From the NCBI RefSeq assembly GCF_002222655.1, contig NZ_CP022423.1:2728001-2792000 (forward strand): a stretch of 64,000 nucleotides of DNA, written 5' to 3'. Position numbers and translations under genes: made by a program. Numbering within the stretch: position 1 is the stretch's first letter; each line of letters begins with the position of its first letter. Under the pieces are notes generated by a model. It had not been told where the DNA came from, made no database searches, and saw only the letters and a list, made by a program, of their open reading frames with translations. Source of the DNA: Vitreoscilla filiformis. GTDB taxonomy: Bacteria > Pseudomonadota > Gammaproteobacteria > Burkholderiales > Burkholderiaceae_C. Positions 52,447 to 62,241 of this stretch are shown here, piece after piece.

Positions 52447-54129
52447 ATGCCTCTGCCCAAAGCTCCGACGACCCGTGCCACCGTGCTCCCCGAAACCGCG
52501 TTCGAGACCCTCGCGCCGCAATCACCCCCGACGCCTCGCTCACGCAAACCACGTGCTGCGGTGAGCGCACCCGTCACCCCGGCGCTTGACGAAGTGGTTT
52601 CTGCGCCCCAGGTTCCTGTTCAACCTGAACCCCAGCCGGTGGCAGCCGTGGCAACCCCCGCACCAGAACGCAAACCCCGCACCAAGCGCCCGGCAGCGGC
52701 GCCGCGTGCGCCCGTCGCGCCAATCGCCGCAGCGTCCAAGGCGCCCAAACTTTTCGTGCTGGACACCAACGTGCTGATGCACGATCCGATGTCCCTGTTC
52801 CGTTTTGATGAGCACGATGTCTATCTGCCCATGATCACGCTCGAAGAGCTGGACGGGCACAAGAAAGGCATGAGCGAGGTGGCGCGCAACGTGCGCCAAG
52901 TCAGCCGCGAACTGGACGCACTGGCCGCCGACAGCTCACTCGCACCCGCCGATGGCATCCCGCTGGCCAAAACGGGCCGTCGTGAAGCGGGGGGCAAGCT
53001 GTTTTTCCAGACCCAGTTCCTGGAAACCAAACTGCCCGCTGGCCTGCCTCAAGGTAAGGCAGACAACCAGATTCTGGGCGTCGTGCAATCGTTGCGTGAA
53101 CAACATCCACAGCGCGAAGTGGTGCTGGTGTCCAAGGACATCAACATGCGCGTCAAAGCCCGGGCGCTGGGTTTGGCCGCCGAGGACTATTTCAACGACA
53201 AAACACTGGAAGACGGCGACCTGCTCTACACCGGCGCCCTGGCCCTGCCGGCAGACTTCTGGCAGCGTCATGGCAAAACCATGGAGAGCTGGACGACACC
53301 AGGCGGTGCGACGTGTTACCGCATCAGCGGCCCGCTGGTGGCGCAGTTGACGGTCAACCAGTTCGTTTACTTGGAAGCGCCGGGGGAAGCGCCGCTGCAC
53401 GCCCGGGTCAGCGAGATCACGGGTAAAACCGCTGTGCTCAAAACCCTGCGTGATCACACCAGCCCGAAGCACGCCGTCTGGGGCGTGGTGGCGCGCAACC
53501 GTGAGCAAAACTTCGCACTGAATCTGCTCATGGATCCCGAGTGCGACTTCATCACCCTGACCGGCACCGCTGGCACCGGCAAAACGCTGATGACCTTGGC
53601 AGCGGGCCTGGCCCAAGTGATGGACGAGCGGCGCTACAGCGAAATCATCGTCACGCGGGTGACGGTGCCTGTGGGCGAAGACATCGGTTTCTTGCCCGGC
53701 AACGAAGAAGAAAAAATGAGCCCGTGGATGGGTGCGCTGGATGACAACCTCGAAGTGCTGGCCCGTTCCGATGGGCATGGCGGCGAGTGGGGGCGTGCCG
53801 CCACGCAGGATTTGGTGCGCAGCAAAATTCGCATCAAGAGTTTGAACTTCATGCGGGGGCGAACGTTTTTGAACAAATTCGTCATCATTGACGAAGCTCA
53901 GAACCTCACACCCAAGCAAATGAAGACACTCATCACCCGGGCCGGGCCGGGCACCAAGATCGTTTGCCTGGGCAATCTGGCCCAGATCGACACGCCGTAT
54001 CTCACGGAAGGAAGTTCTGGCCTGACTTTTGCTGTGGATCGTTTCAAGGGCTGGCCGCACGCCGGGCACATCACGCTGGCACGCGGTGAACGCTCGCGTT
54101 TGGCCGACTTCGCTTCCGAGGTGCTTTGA
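52447..54129 (+). CDS. PIN-PhoH fusion ATPase (PhoH family)
   Basis: A 560-residue PhoH2-type protein: an N-terminal PIN nuclease domain and a C-terminal PhoH RNA helicase/ATPase. After a Pro-rich leader of about 90 residues, PIN begins with LFVLDTNVLMHDPMSLF (near 100), with a Glu in TLEELDGHKKG and a later Asp-rich VLVSKDINMRVKA. The ATPase has Walker A TGTAGTGKTLM (near 376) and FVIIDEAQNLTP Walker B. Such proteins unwind and cut RNA. It overlaps the NlpC gene as TGATG, so they are co-translated. ATG 52447 is chosen over upstream codons within the terminator. Confidence 0.92.
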   Translation: MPLPKAPTTRATVLPETAFETLAPQSPPTPRSRKPRAAVSAPVTPALDEVVSAPQVPVQPEPQPVAAVATPAPERKPRTKRPAAAPRAPVAPIAAASKAPKLFVLDTNVLMHDPMSLFRFDEHDVYLPMITLEELDGHKKGMSEVARNVRQVSRELDALAADSSLAPADGIPLAKTGRREAGGKLFFQTQFLETKLPAGLPQGKADNQILGVVQSLREQHPQREVVLVSKDINMRVKARALGLAAEDYFNDKTLEDGDLLYTGALALPADFWQRHGKTMESWTTPGGATCYRISGPLVAQLTVNQFVYLEAPGEAPLHARVSEITGKTAVLKTLRDHTSPKHAVWGVVARNREQNFALNLLMDPECDFITLTGTAGTGKTLMTLAAGLAQVMDERRYSEIIVTRVTVPVGEDIGFLPGNEEEKMSPWMGALDDNLEVLARSDGHGGEWGRAATQDLVRSKIRIKSLNFMRGRTFLNKFVIIDEAQNLTPKQMKTLITRAGPGTKIVCLGNLAQIDTPYLTEGSSGLTFAVDRFKGWPHAGHITLARGERSRLADFASEVL

Positions 54130-54842
54130 TGACCCTTGACTTGACATTGAACCGGTGCATCCCTAAGCTGCAAGGCCGTGCGCCCCGGGCGCTGACTTCA
54201 ACTCACTCGGATCTCACCTTGCAACCGTTCAAACGACTGTTAGGCTGTGCGCTGGCCCTGGTGCTGAGCTTGGGCAGCTTGCCCGCAAGCGCAGCCCCGG
54301 AAGAAGCGCCCGCATCTTCGTCCAATCCGGTGTTGCGACTGCTGCAAAGCAGCGGTTTGGCCGGCAGCGTCGAGAGTGCCGCCTCCTCGTCTCAAAACCT
54401 GTTCAATCAGGTGCAAGAACAAGCTTCCTCGTTGGTGCTGACCGCCATGGATTTCATCGGCGTGCGCTACCGCTGGGGCGGCACGACGGTGGAAAACGGC
54501 TTTGACTGCTCCGGTTTCACCCGCCATATCTTCGAAAACAGCATTGGCTTGATCCTGCCGCGCCGCGCCGCCGAGCAAGCCAACCTGCCGGGCCTGCTGC
54601 GCATTCAAGAAAACGACCTGAAGCCGGGCGATTTGGTGTTCTTCAACACCCTGCGTCAGACCTTCTCACACGTCGGTATCTATTTGGGCGACGGCAAATT
54701 CGTTCACGCCCCGCGCACCGGTTTGGCTGTGAAAGTCGAAGACATGCGCGATGCCTACTGGTCCAGCCGCTTCAACGGTGCCCGCCGCGTCCCCACGCCG
54801 GACACCGCTGTGCGCCCAGGCACCCAAGTTCAGGCACAGTAA
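54129..54842 (+). CDS. NlpC/P60 family cell-wall hydrolase
   Basis: A 237-residue exported peptidoglycan endopeptidase. A signal-like hydrophobic stretch (RLLGCALALVLSLGSLPASAA) ends near residue 56 and is preceded by an unusually long N-terminal part. The NlpC/P60 domain has catalytic Cys in NGFDCSGFTRHIF, His in FSHVGIYLG and a later His in KFVHAPRTG. The start ATG 54129 overlaps phoH. It may be a cell-wall endopeptidase such as Spr/YafL-like enzymes; the partner is unknown. Confidence 0.9.
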   Translation: MTLDLTLNRCIPKLQGRAPRALTSTHSDLTLQPFKRLLGCALALVLSLGSLPASAAPEEAPASSSNPVLRLLQSSGLAGSVESAASSSQNLFNQVQEQASSLVLTAMDFIGVRYRWGGTTVENGFDCSGFTRHIFENSIGLILPRRAAEQANLPGLLRIQENDLKPGDLVFFNTLRQTFSHVGIYLGDGKFVHAPRTGLAVKVEDMRDAYWSSRFNGARRVPTPDTAVRPGTQVQAQ

Positions 54843-54890
54843 ACCCTCACCCAGCCAGCGGATGGGCCGGCTGCCGGCACAATTCGCTGC

Positions 54891-56030
54891 ATGGGTGAAA
54901 AAGTCATTGCGTTGACCGACTGGCGGCATCTGCCGCCGACCGTGTCCTTGCCGAAAGCCGCCCCCGAGGCGGCTTTTTCCGTGGGCGATCTCCTGAAAGA
55001 TGCTTGGGGCCGTGAGCTGCGTGATCTGCGCATCTCCGTGACCGACCGCTGCAACTTTCGGTGCAGCTACTGCATGCCCAAAGAGGTGTTCGATAAACAT
55101 CACACCTTTTTGCCCCACCCCGCGCTGTTGAGTTTTGAGGAAATCACCCGGTTGGCGCGCATTTTCCTGGCCCATGGCGTGCGCAAGCTGCGCCTGACAG
55201 GCGGGGAACCTTTGCTGCGCAAGAACGTCGAGGGGTTGATTGCCATGCTGGCGCAACTGCGCACCCTCGACGGCCTGCCCCCCGACCTGACCCTCACCAC
55301 CAACGGCAGTTTGTTGGCCCGCAAAGCGGTGGCTCTCAAGGCAGCGGGGCTTCAGCGTGTCACCGTCAGTTTGGATGCGCTGGACGATGCGGTGTTTCAG
55401 CGCATGAACGATGTCGGCTTTCCGGTGGCGGACGTGCTGGCCGGCATCGACGCTGCCCTGGCCGCCGGGCTCGGGCCGATCAAGGTCAACATGGTGGTCA
55501 AGCGCAGTGTCAATTTGCACGAAATCGTGCCGATGGCGCACCATTTCCGGGAGCGTTATGGGGACGCGGTGATCCTGCGGTTCATCGAGTTCATGGACGT
55601 TGGCGCCACCAACGGCTGGTGCATGGACGAGGTCCTCCCCTCCGCCGAGGTGGTGGCGCTGCTGCACCAGCACTGGCCCCTGGTGCCGCTCGAACCGAAC
55701 ACGCCCGGAGAAACCGCCCAGCGTTGGGTCTATGCCGATGGGCGCGGCGAAGTGGGGGTGATTTCCAGCGTCACCCGTGCGTTTTGCCGGGATTGCAACC
55801 GCGCCCGCTTGTCCACCGAGGGCCGGCTGTTCCTGTGTTTATTCGCCTCGCAGGGTTACGACTTGCGTCACCTGCTGCGCCAAGACCACGCCAGCGATGC
55901 CGACCTCACGGCCGCCCTCGCCCAACTCTGGCAACAGCGGGACGACCGCTATTCCCTGCTGCGCGGCAGCCACCAAGCGCAACCCGGCTCCGGGCAACGC
56001 AAAGTGGAAATGCATTACATCGGCGGCTGA
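54891..56030 (+). CDS. moaA: GTP 3',8-cyclase MoaA
   Basis: A 379-residue radical SAM enzyme starting molybdenum cofactor synthesis. The SAM cluster motif CNFRCSYC (near residue 57), GGEPLL, and the second 4Fe-4S motif with [20 protein letters not shown] (near residue 302) are present; it ends with the diglycine HYIGG needed for catalysis. The start ATG 54891 gives a 40-residue leader, longer than usual; a shorter start is possible. It lies 48 bases after the NlpC gene. Confidence 0.96.
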   Translation: MGEKVIALTDWRHLPPTVSLPKAAPEAAFSVGDLLKDAWGRELRDLRISVTDRCNFRCSYCMPKEVFDKHHTFLPHPALLSFEEITRLARIFLAHGVRKLRLTGGEPLLRKNVEGLIAMLAQLRTLDGLPPDLTLTTNGSLLARKAVALKAAGLQRVTVSLDALDDAVFQRMNDVGFPVADVLAGIDAALAAGLGPIKVNMVVKRSVNLHEIVPMAHHFRERYGDAVILRFIEFMDVGATNGWCMDEVLPSAEVVALLHQHWPLVPLEPNTPGETAQRWVYADGRGEVGVISSVTRAFCRDCNRARLSTEGRLFLCLFASQGYDLRHLLRQDHASDADLTAALAQLWQQRDDRYSLLRGSHQAQPGSGQRKVEMHYIGG

Positions 56031-56037
56031 TTCGGCC

Positions 56038-56484
56038 TCAACGTGTGGCTTGGAGTTGGGCCACGCCTTGGTTGGCCAAGGCGTCGGCGCGTTCGTTGCC
56101 GGGGTCGCCGGCGTGGCCCTTGACCCAACGCCAGTCCACATCGTGCTGTTGGGCCAGGGCATCCAGGCGTTGCCACAGATCGACGTTTTTAACCGCCCCG
56201 CCGCTGGCCGTGCGCCAGCCTTTGCGCTTCCAGCCTTGGATCCAGCTGGTGATCCCGTCCTTGACATAAGAGCTGTCGGTGTAGAGCGTAATTTGGCAGC
56301 GCCGCTTCAGAACGGACAGCGCTTCAATCACGGCCAACAGTTCCATGCGGTTGTTGGTGGTGTCCCACTCGCCGCCGCACAGGGATTTTTCGTGTCGGCC
56401 AGCGCGCAGCCATGCGCCCCATCCGCCTGGGCCCGGGTTGCCTTTGCAGGCGCCGTCGGTGTAAATCGTCACTTCGGTGATCAT
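56038..56484 (-). CDS. rnhA: Ribonuclease HI
   Basis: A 148-residue RNase HI cleaving RNA in RNA-DNA hybrids. The active-site acidic residues are visible: Asp in [15 protein letters not shown] (residue 10), Glu in [13 protein letters not shown] (near 48), Asp in [12 protein letters not shown] (near 70) and the late [15 protein letters not shown]. It overlaps the methyltransferase stop as ATGA. Converges with moaA, 7 bases apart. Confidence 0.96.
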   Translation of the reverse strand: MITEVTIYTDGACKGNPGPGGWGAWLRAGRHEKSLCGGEWDTTNNRMELLAVIEALSVLKRRCQITLYTDSSYVKDGITSWIQGWKRKGWRTASGGAVKNVDLWQRLDALAQQHDVDWRWVKGHAGDPGNERADALANQGVAQLQATR

Positions 56485-57236
56485 GGGGCCGGATTGTCAG
56501 GCACACGCGGCACCCGCCCCAGCACCGGCACCGCTCGGCCCGATGACGCCGTCTGCCGCGCCGAGCGAGCCAGCCCCACCCAACGCATGCCACGCACCCG
56601 CTTGATGGCCACAATCATGTAGGCTGCTCCGAATGGCGGCCACCACCGTGCCCCCCAAGCTTCCATCCACGCAGAGCGCACCAGCCATCCTGGGGTGTGA
56701 AACGGTGGCCGGTACAGCCCGTGGTGCTGGGCTGCCAATTCGCAGCTCAACAGCCTCAGCCAGTCGCGCACGCGGCGCGGGTGCAGCCACTCGACGGCTG
56801 TTGGCAAACCCTCCCGGCGCCATCGCCACAAACTGGCTGGGTTGAATCCGCAAATGACCACCCGCCCTTCGGGCCGCAGCACGCGCACCGCTTCGGCCAA
56901 ACATTGGTGCGGATCGTCTGACAGCTCTAACGTGTGTGGCAACACCACCAAATCCAGCGACTCCCCTGGAAAAGGCAGCGCCTCCGGCAGACAGTGCAAG
57001 CCCACGCGACGCCCCTGCCCCAACCCGACCGGGGATTCGGTGTGCCCCACCCAGCGGTGCGGCATGCGGTTGGCGCGCAGGGCGTCCAGCTCCGGCAATC
57101 CCAGTTGCAGCGCGTGGTAGCCGAACACGTCGGCCACGACCTCATCGAGCAGCCCTTGTTCCCACGCCATCAAGTGGTGACCGGGGGGCGTTTCCAGCCA
57201 ATCCCCCATCCCTATAATCGCAGCCTGATTCGTCAT
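56481..57236 (-). CDS. Class I SAM-dependent methyltransferase
   Basis: A 251-residue methyltransferase-like protein that commonly sits beside rnhA and gloB in betaproteobacteria. After [15 protein letters not shown] it has a short Rossmann-like core with [23 protein letters not shown] and [18 protein letters not shown]. The glycine-rich SAM loop is poorly conserved. The ATG 57236 shares its CATG with the gloB start on the other strand; ATG 57209 is an equally possible start nine codons in. The substrate is unknown. It overlaps rnhA by 4 bases. Confidence 0.83.
   Translation of the reverse strand: MTNQAAIIGMGDWLETPPGHHLMAWEQGLLDEVVADVFGYHALQLGLPELDALRANRMPHRWVGHTESPVGLGQGRRVGLHCLPEALPFPGESLDLVVLPHTLELSDDPHQCLAEAVRVLRPEGRVVICGFNPASLWRWRREGLPTAVEWLHPRRVRDWLRLLSCELAAQHHGLYRPPFHTPGWLVRSAWMEAWGARWWPPFGAAYMIVAIKRVRGMRWVGLARSARQTASSGRAVPVLGRVPRVPDNPAP
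57191..57218 (+). promoter_or_regulatory. Candidate gloB promoter inside the methyltransferase 5' end
   Basis: TTTCCA (57191-57196), 16 bases and a perfect TATAAT (57213-57218), 16 bases before the gloB ATG. It would give a very short leader. Inferred from pattern. Confidence 0.45.
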
Positions 57237-58020
57237 GAAACTGGTCGCACTCCCTGCCCTCACTGACAACTACATCTGGATGCTCCACGATGGGGTTCAA
57301 GCCCTCGTGGTCGATCCAGGGGAGGCAGCGCCTGTACACCGTGCGTTGGACAGCGAACATCTGCGGCTGACCGGCATTCTAGTGACGCACACCCACGTCG
57401 ATCATGTCGGGGGCGTGGCAGAACTGTGGGCTCGCTTGGAAGGCCCGTTGTGGGGGCCAGCGACGCTGGCAACGCAGTTTCCCAGCGTCCAAAGCCCACC
57501 CGCCACCCTGACCTGGGCCGGATTGAGCGTGCAAGCTTGGCCTGTTCCGGGGCACACGCTGGATCACTGGGCTTACGGCCTGCCCGCTGTGCCACTGGAA
57601 CACGCTGCATCCCCCCGCCCTGTGCTGTTTTGTGGTGACACCTTGTTCAGCGCGGGCTGTGGCCGCTTGTTTGAAGGTACGCCGGCGCAAATGCTGGCCT
57701 CGCTGGACAGCCTGGCCGCCTGGCCGGATGACACCCGGGTGTGCTGCACCCACGAGTACACCCTCGCCAACTTGGCGTTTGCCCACGCGGTGGAGCCGGA
57801 CAACCCGGACATCCTCGCGCACCAGCAGCTGTGCCAGCGGTGGCGTGCATCTGGGCAACCCACTTTGCCCTCCGATCTGGCGCGGGAGCGTCGGATCAAT
57901 CCGTTCCTGCGATGCGATACCCCCGCCGTGGTGGCCCGCGCGCAGGCTCAAGGCGCGGCTTCAGCCGACCGTCTGAGTGTGTTCACAACCCTGCGTCTGT
58001 GGAAGAACCGATACCGATGA
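57235..58020 (+). CDS. gloB: Hydroxyacylglutathione hydrolase (glyoxalase II)
   Basis: A 261-residue metallo-beta-lactamase-fold enzyme hydrolysing S-lactoylglutathione in methylglyoxal detoxification. The opening ALTDNYIWMLHD, metal motif THTHVDHVGG (near residue 51), VPGHTLDHWAY, the FCGDTLFSAGCGRLFEGTP block and TRVCCTHEYTLANLAFA with late metal His are all there. It starts at 57235, diverging from the methyltransferase, and overlaps mltD as ATGA. Confidence 0.95.
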   Translation: MKLVALPALTDNYIWMLHDGVQALVVDPGEAAPVHRALDSEHLRLTGILVTHTHVDHVGGVAELWARLEGPLWGPATLATQFPSVQSPPATLTWAGLSVQAWPVPGHTLDHWAYGLPAVPLEHAASPRPVLFCGDTLFSAGCGRLFEGTPAQMLASLDSLAAWPDDTRVCCTHEYTLANLAFAHAVEPDNPDILAHQQLCQRWRASGQPTLPSDLARERRINPFLRCDTPAVVARAQAQGAASADRLSVFTTLRLWKNRYR

Positions 58021-59348
58021 CGATAGCCCTTCGCCCCTCTCCCTCGTGGCTGCGCTTTTTGAGCCTGTCTGTCGTAGTCGCCCTGGTCACTGGTTGTGCT
58101 TCCGTGCAGCAGGCGGCTCCTCCCGAACCTCAACCGGTGGCTTTGCCGGAGCCCGTCGTGGCACCGGTGGTGGTTGAGGCGCCCGCCCCGGTCGCCGTCG
58201 ATCTGTGGGAGCGCATCCGTCAAGGCTTTGTGATGCCTGAGCTGCAAGCGCCGTTGGTCGCACAGCACGAAAAAGCCTACATCCGCTCGCGTGACGCCTT
58301 GGCCCGCATGACCGCCCGCAGCGAGCCTTATCTGTTCCACATCGTCGAAGAAATCGAAAAGCGCGGCATGCCAACCGAGTTGGCTTTGTTGCCGTTCGTG
58401 GAGAGTGCGTTCAATCCGCAGGCCGTGTCGGTGGCCAAGGCGGCGGGCATGTGGCAGTTCATCCCGTCCACGGGGCGCAGTTTCGATCTGAAGCAAAACA
58501 TTTTCCGGGACGATCGGCGCAACGTGCTGGCCTCGACGCGGGCTGCTTTGGATTACCTGTCGCAACTGCACGGCATGTTTGATGACTGGCATCTGGCGCT
58601 GGCCGCCTACAACTGGGGTGAAGGCAGCGTGCGCCGCGCCATCAACGCCAACCGCAAAGCGGGCCGCCCGACCGATTTCATGAGCCTGCGCATGCCTCGG
58701 GAAACGCGCAACTACGTGCCCAAATTGCTGGCATTGAAGAACATCATCAACCAGCCAGACACCTACCAAGTGGCGTTGCCCGCCATCGCCAACCATCCCT
58801 TCTTTGACACGGTTCCGGTCGAGCGGGACATGGATGTGGATGTGGCGATCCGGCTGGCGGAAGTTTCGGAGGATCTGTTCCGCCGCCTGAATCCGCAGAT
58901 GAACAAACCGGTGATCCTGGCGGCTGGCACGGAACACCTGTTGCTCCCCTTCGACAACGCGGAACGCTTCCGCGCCAACTTGGCCAACCACCCAGGCCCG
59001 TGGGCTTCTTGGACAGCGTGGGTTGCCCCCAGCACCTTGACGCCCGCTCAAGCCGCCGAGCTGGTCAACATGGATGAAACGGCGCTGCGTGAAGTCAACC
59101 GAATTCCCGCACGTGTGAAGATCAAAGAAGGTTCGACTCTGCTGGTGGTCCGCGCCCACGACCAGCAAGCCGACGTGTCCGCGCATGTGGCGGACAGCGG
59201 CACCATGGCCTTGTCGCCCGAGTACGCCGTGCGCACGGCCAAGGGCAAGCGCAAGGCGGGGGTGCGACTGGCATCGGCGGCCCATCGTGGCAAGCCGGTT
59301 CGTGCCACGGCCCGCGCCCGTGCAGGCGTGAAGGTGGCGATGCGCTGA
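58017..59348 (+). CDS. mltD: Membrane-bound lytic murein transglycosylase D
   Basis: A 443-residue lipoprotein transglycosylase. The lipobox VALVTGC has Cys27. The SLT catalytic domain spans about 100-260, with catalytic Glu in LPFVESAFNPQAVSVAKAAGMWQFIPSTGR (near residue 124) and ALAAYNWGEGSVRRAI. After a DUF3393-like linker, the C-terminal part shows only a decayed LysM-like VKIKEGSTLLVVR segment and a basic tail of Arg and Ala. Classic LysM repeats are not obvious. It overlaps gloB by 4 bases and ends one base before recR, convergent. Confidence 0.91.
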   Translation: MTIALRPSPSWLRFLSLSVVVALVTGCASVQQAAPPEPQPVALPEPVVAPVVVEAPAPVAVDLWERIRQGFVMPELQAPLVAQHEKAYIRSRDALARMTARSEPYLFHIVEEIEKRGMPTELALLPFVESAFNPQAVSVAKAAGMWQFIPSTGRSFDLKQNIFRDDRRNVLASTRAALDYLSQLHGMFDDWHLALAAYNWGEGSVRRAINANRKAGRPTDFMSLRMPRETRNYVPKLLALKNIINQPDTYQVALPAIANHPFFDTVPVERDMDVDVAIRLAEVSEDLFRRLNPQMNKPVILAAGTEHLLLPFDNAERFRANLANHPGPWASWTAWVAPSTLTPAQAAELVNMDETALREVNRIPARVKIKEGSTLLVVRAHDQQADVSAHVADSGTMALSPEYAVRTAKGKRKAGVRLASAAHRGKPVRATARARAGVKVAMR

Positions 59349-59933
59349 TCAGCGTCGATCGGCCAGGGCGTGAGCGATGGTGGAGAGATCCACGTATTCC
59401 AGCTCACTGCCCGCTGGCACCCCACGCGCCAGCCGCGTGACCACCAAACCGTGCTGGCGCAAGCCTTCTCCCAGAATGTGGGCGGTGGCTTCGCCCTCAG
59501 CGGTGAAACTGGTGGCGAGGATCACCTCCTCCACCACACCATCCACGGCCCGGCGCGTCAGCAATTCCATGCCGAGTTCGCTGGCACCGATGCCCTCCAA
59601 CGGGCTCATGCGCCCCATGAGCACGTAATACAGCCCGTGATAGCTGCCGGTGCGCTCCATGGCGGCTTGGTCGGCGGGGGTTTCCACCACGCAGAGCTGG
59701 CGTGCATCGCGCCCCGGATCGAGGCAGATGGGACACACCTCGTCTTCGGTGAACGTGTGGCAGCGGGTGCAGTGATGTACCGTTTGCACCGCACCGGCCA
59801 ACGCTTGCGACAACCGCATGGCACCATGCCGATCGTGTTGCAACAGGTGATAGGCCATGCGCTGCGCGGACTTGACGCCCACACCGGGCAGTCCATGCAG
59901 CGCATCGATCAACAACTGAAGCCGGTCTGCCAC
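59349..59933 (-). CDS. recR: Recombination protein RecR
   Basis: A 194-residue RecR of the RecFOR pathway. Features: helix-hairpin-helix [17 protein letters not shown] (near residue 16), C4 zinc finger CTRC-CPIC (near residues 57-72) and a Toprim domain with [15 protein letters not shown] and [13 protein letters not shown]. It is 16 bases after ybaB on the same strand, the standard dnaX-ybaB-recR order. Confidence 0.96.
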   Translation of the reverse strand: MADRLQLLIDALHGLPGVGVKSAQRMAYHLLQHDRHGAMRLSQALAGAVQTVHHCTRCHTFTEDEVCPICLDPGRDARQLCVVETPADQAAMERTGSYHGLYYVLMGRMSPLEGIGASELGMELLTRRAVDGVVEEVILATSFTAEGEATAHILGEGLRQHGLVVTRLARGVPAGSELEYVDLSTIAHALADRR

Positions 59934-59949
59934 GCTCGGGCCTGTCGCG

Positions 59950-60276
59950 TCAGAACGGGAACTTCATGCCGGGAGGCAGGGGCATGCCGGCGGTGATCTT
60001 GCCCATCTTTTCTTGGCTGGTGGTTTCGGCGCGGCGCACGGCGTCATTGAACGCAGCGGCGACCAGGTCTTCCAGCATGTCCTTGTCGTCGGCCAGCAGG
60101 CTCGGGTCGATGGTGACGCGCTTGACGCCGTACTTGCACGTCATCACCACCTTGACCAGCCCGGCACCGGACTGGCCTTCCACCTCGATCGTGGCCAGCT
60201 CATCCTGAGCACGCTTGAGGTTGTCTTGCATGGCTTGCGCCTGCTTCATCAGACCGGCCAGTTGGGCTTTCATCAT
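59950..60276 (-). CDS. Nucleoid-associated protein YbaB
   Basis: A 108-residue YbaB/EbfC-family DNA-binding protein. The start [27 protein letters not shown] and the [29 protein letters not shown] block are typical, ending with [12 protein letters not shown]. It sits between dnaX and recR, as in most proteobacteria. Confidence 0.95.
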   Translation of the reverse strand: MMKAQLAGLMKQAQAMQDNLKRAQDELATIEVEGQSGAGLVKVVMTCKYGVKRVTIDPSLLADDKDMLEDLVAAAFNDAVRRAETTSQEKMGKITAGMPLPPGMKFPF

Positions 60277-60314
60277 GAGAGAAGTCCTTGTTATCGAAGA
60301 GGGTTGAGAGAAAT

Positions 60315-62195
60315 TTACGCGGGCCGAATCGACCCGGGAACGATGCGAGCGGTGCTGAATTGTTCCAGCAGGACTTGCACCAACACATCGTCATGGATCG
60401 CTTGTTCGGCTTGGTGCTGCCGTTGACGCAGCAGGGCTTCTGCACGGCGAGCGGGGCTGTCTTGCACCGCGCCTTGGCGCACTTGGACACGCTGCGGACG
60501 GCCTAGCAATTGGGTCAGGCACTGCGCCAGCTTGTCGGACAGGGCCGGGAGCAGCAAGGTATCGCGCTCGACTTGCAGTTGCCAATCGTCCGTGTCGTTT
60601 TCGGGCCAGGCCACGAGTTGGGCTTGCAAGGCCAGCTCACGCGCCATGGCGCTCAAACCGGCTTCACTCACCAAGCGCATCACCAACCCCGCCCAGTGAT
60701 CGCCCAAAGGGGACGTGGTGAGTGCCTGCACCGTCGCCACCACCGGTGGTGCCACGGGAGCGGGCACCGGCACGGGCGGCGGAGCCGGAACAGCCGGTGA
60801 GGCTGCACGCACCGGCGCCCGCCCGATCACCTCGCCGGGCAGGGGCGCTTCATCCATCCACGGGGGCGGGCCGTCATCGTCGGGTGGGGTGGACGCTCGC
60901 ACGCTGGGCGTGGGGGCTGGCGGCGGCGGCACGGGTGCGGGCACGGGAGCGGCCATCGGCACGGGCGTGGGGGACGGCAGCGGGACAGCAACCGGAGCCG
61001 CAACCGGCGCCGCAAGAGGCGGAGGTGGTGGAGGCAGCATCACGGGCGCAGGCGATCGCGCTGCCACCGGCGCCGCGTTGCCACGACTCGCACTTTCCTG
61101 CGGCGGGAAGGCCAAGAAGCGCAACAACACCATCACCAGCCCGGCATATTCATCCGGTGCCAAGCTCAACTCGGCGCGGCCATGCAACACCATGCTGTAG
61201 AGCAACTGGGTTTCATCCGCCGCCAAGTGGGGGGCGAGTTCGCGGGCGGCTTCAGTGTCCGGGTCGGTGGGGTCCAGCGCGCCGGGCACGGTTTGCTCCA
61301 CGGCCATTTGCTGCAACAGCCGGGCCATTTCTTCCAGCGTACCCGCCGCTGACAGCCCTTGTGAACGCAGCCCGTCACACTGCGCCAGCACCTCGCGGCC
61401 ATTGCGTTGCGCCAAGGCGACCACCAGCCGCTGGGCGTGGCGCCGATCCACCGCGCCCAGCATGGCGCGCACGGCGTCTTCTTCCAGCTTGCCGCCACCG
61501 TAGGCAATCGCCTGGTCGGTGAGGGAGAGCGCATCGCGCATCGAACCGCGTGCCGCCCGGCCGATGAGGCGCAGCGCGCCCGCATCGGCGGCAATCTGTT
61601 CGGCTTGCAACACCTGGCCGACGTACTCGGCCACGGTTTGCGGCGCCATCGGGCGCAGGTTGAATTGCAGGCAGCGGCTCAGCACCGTGGGGAGCATCTT
61701 CTCCGGGTCGGTGGTGGCAAGCACGAATTTCAGGTACTCGGGCGGCTCTTCCAGCGTTTTCAACAGGGCGTTGAACGCATCCTTGGTGAGCTGGTGCGCC
61801 TCGTCGATCATGAAGACCTTGAAGCGGCCCACGGTCGGTTTGTAGGCGGCGCGTTCGATCAGCTCGCGCACCTCGTCAATGCTACGGTTGGAAGCGGCAT
61901 CCAGCTCGACGTAATCGATGTAACGATCCGCGTCGATCTCGCGGCAGGCGGCGCACTGGCCGCAGGGCTGGGCGGTGATGCCGCCGCTGCCGTCCGGCCC
62001 GGTGCAGTTCAGGCTTTTGGCGAGGATGCGCGACACCGTTGTTTTGCCAATGCCACGGGTGCCCGTGAACAGGTAAGCATGGTGCAGGCGCTGCTGCTGC
62101 AAGGCGTGCGTGAGGGCCTTGACCACATGATCCTGCCCCACCATTTGCTCAAAGCTGTGCGGCCGATACTTGCGGGCCAGGACGACGTAACTCAT
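60315..62195 (-). CDS. dnaX: DNA polymerase III subunit tau/gamma
   Basis: A 626-residue clamp-loader ATPase. Walker [10 protein letters not shown] lies near residue 45, the zinc module follows (CTGPDGSGG...[11 protein letters not shown]), then [26 protein letters not shown] and the SRC sensor (LSRCLQF). After domain III, about 125 residues are a Pro/Ala/Val-rich linker, then the tau-specific C-terminal part. I see no A-rich slippery site for a programmed frameshift, so a gamma form is not predicted. Start ATG 62195 opens [14 protein letters not shown]. It diverges from the PurM-like gene. Confidence 0.95.
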   Translation of the reverse strand: MSYVVLARKYRPHSFEQMVGQDHVVKALTHALQQQRLHHAYLFTGTRGIGKTTVSRILAKSLNCTGPDGSGGITAQPCGQCAACREIDADRYIDYVELDAASNRSIDEVRELIERAAYKPTVGRFKVFMIDEAHQLTKDAFNALLKTLEEPPEYLKFVLATTDPEKMLPTVLSRCLQFNLRPMAPQTVAEYVGQVLQAEQIAADAGALRLIGRAARGSMRDALSLTDQAIAYGGGKLEEDAVRAMLGAVDRRHAQRLVVALAQRNGREVLAQCDGLRSQGLSAAGTLEEMARLLQQMAVEQTVPGALDPTDPDTEAARELAPHLAADETQLLYSMVLHGRAELSLAPDEYAGLVMVLLRFLAFPPQESASRGNAAPVAARSPAPVMLPPPPPPLAAPVAAPVAVPLPSPTPVPMAAPVPAPVPPPPAPTPSVRASTPPDDDGPPPWMDEAPLPGEVIGRAPVRAASPAVPAPPPVPVPAPVAPPVVATVQALTTSPLGDHWAGLVMRLVSEAGLSAMARELALQAQLVAWPENDTDDWQLQVERDTLLLPALSDKLAQCLTQLLGRPQRVQVRQGAVQDSPARRAEALLRQRQHQAEQAIHDDVLVQVLLEQFSTARIVPGSIRPA

Positions 62196-62241
62196 GGCCG
62201 CGCATTCTACGGGCGGCCCCTCGCAGCGATAATTCGGCCCC

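Noticed and set aside
54891..55010. Possible extra domain in the moaA N-terminal leader
   Set aside because: The first 40 residues have no recognisable motif; most simply a long start choice.
60315..62195. Programmed frameshift in dnaX giving a gamma form
   Set aside because: No A-rich slippery heptamer with following hairpin was found between the ATPase domain and the Pro/Ala linker.
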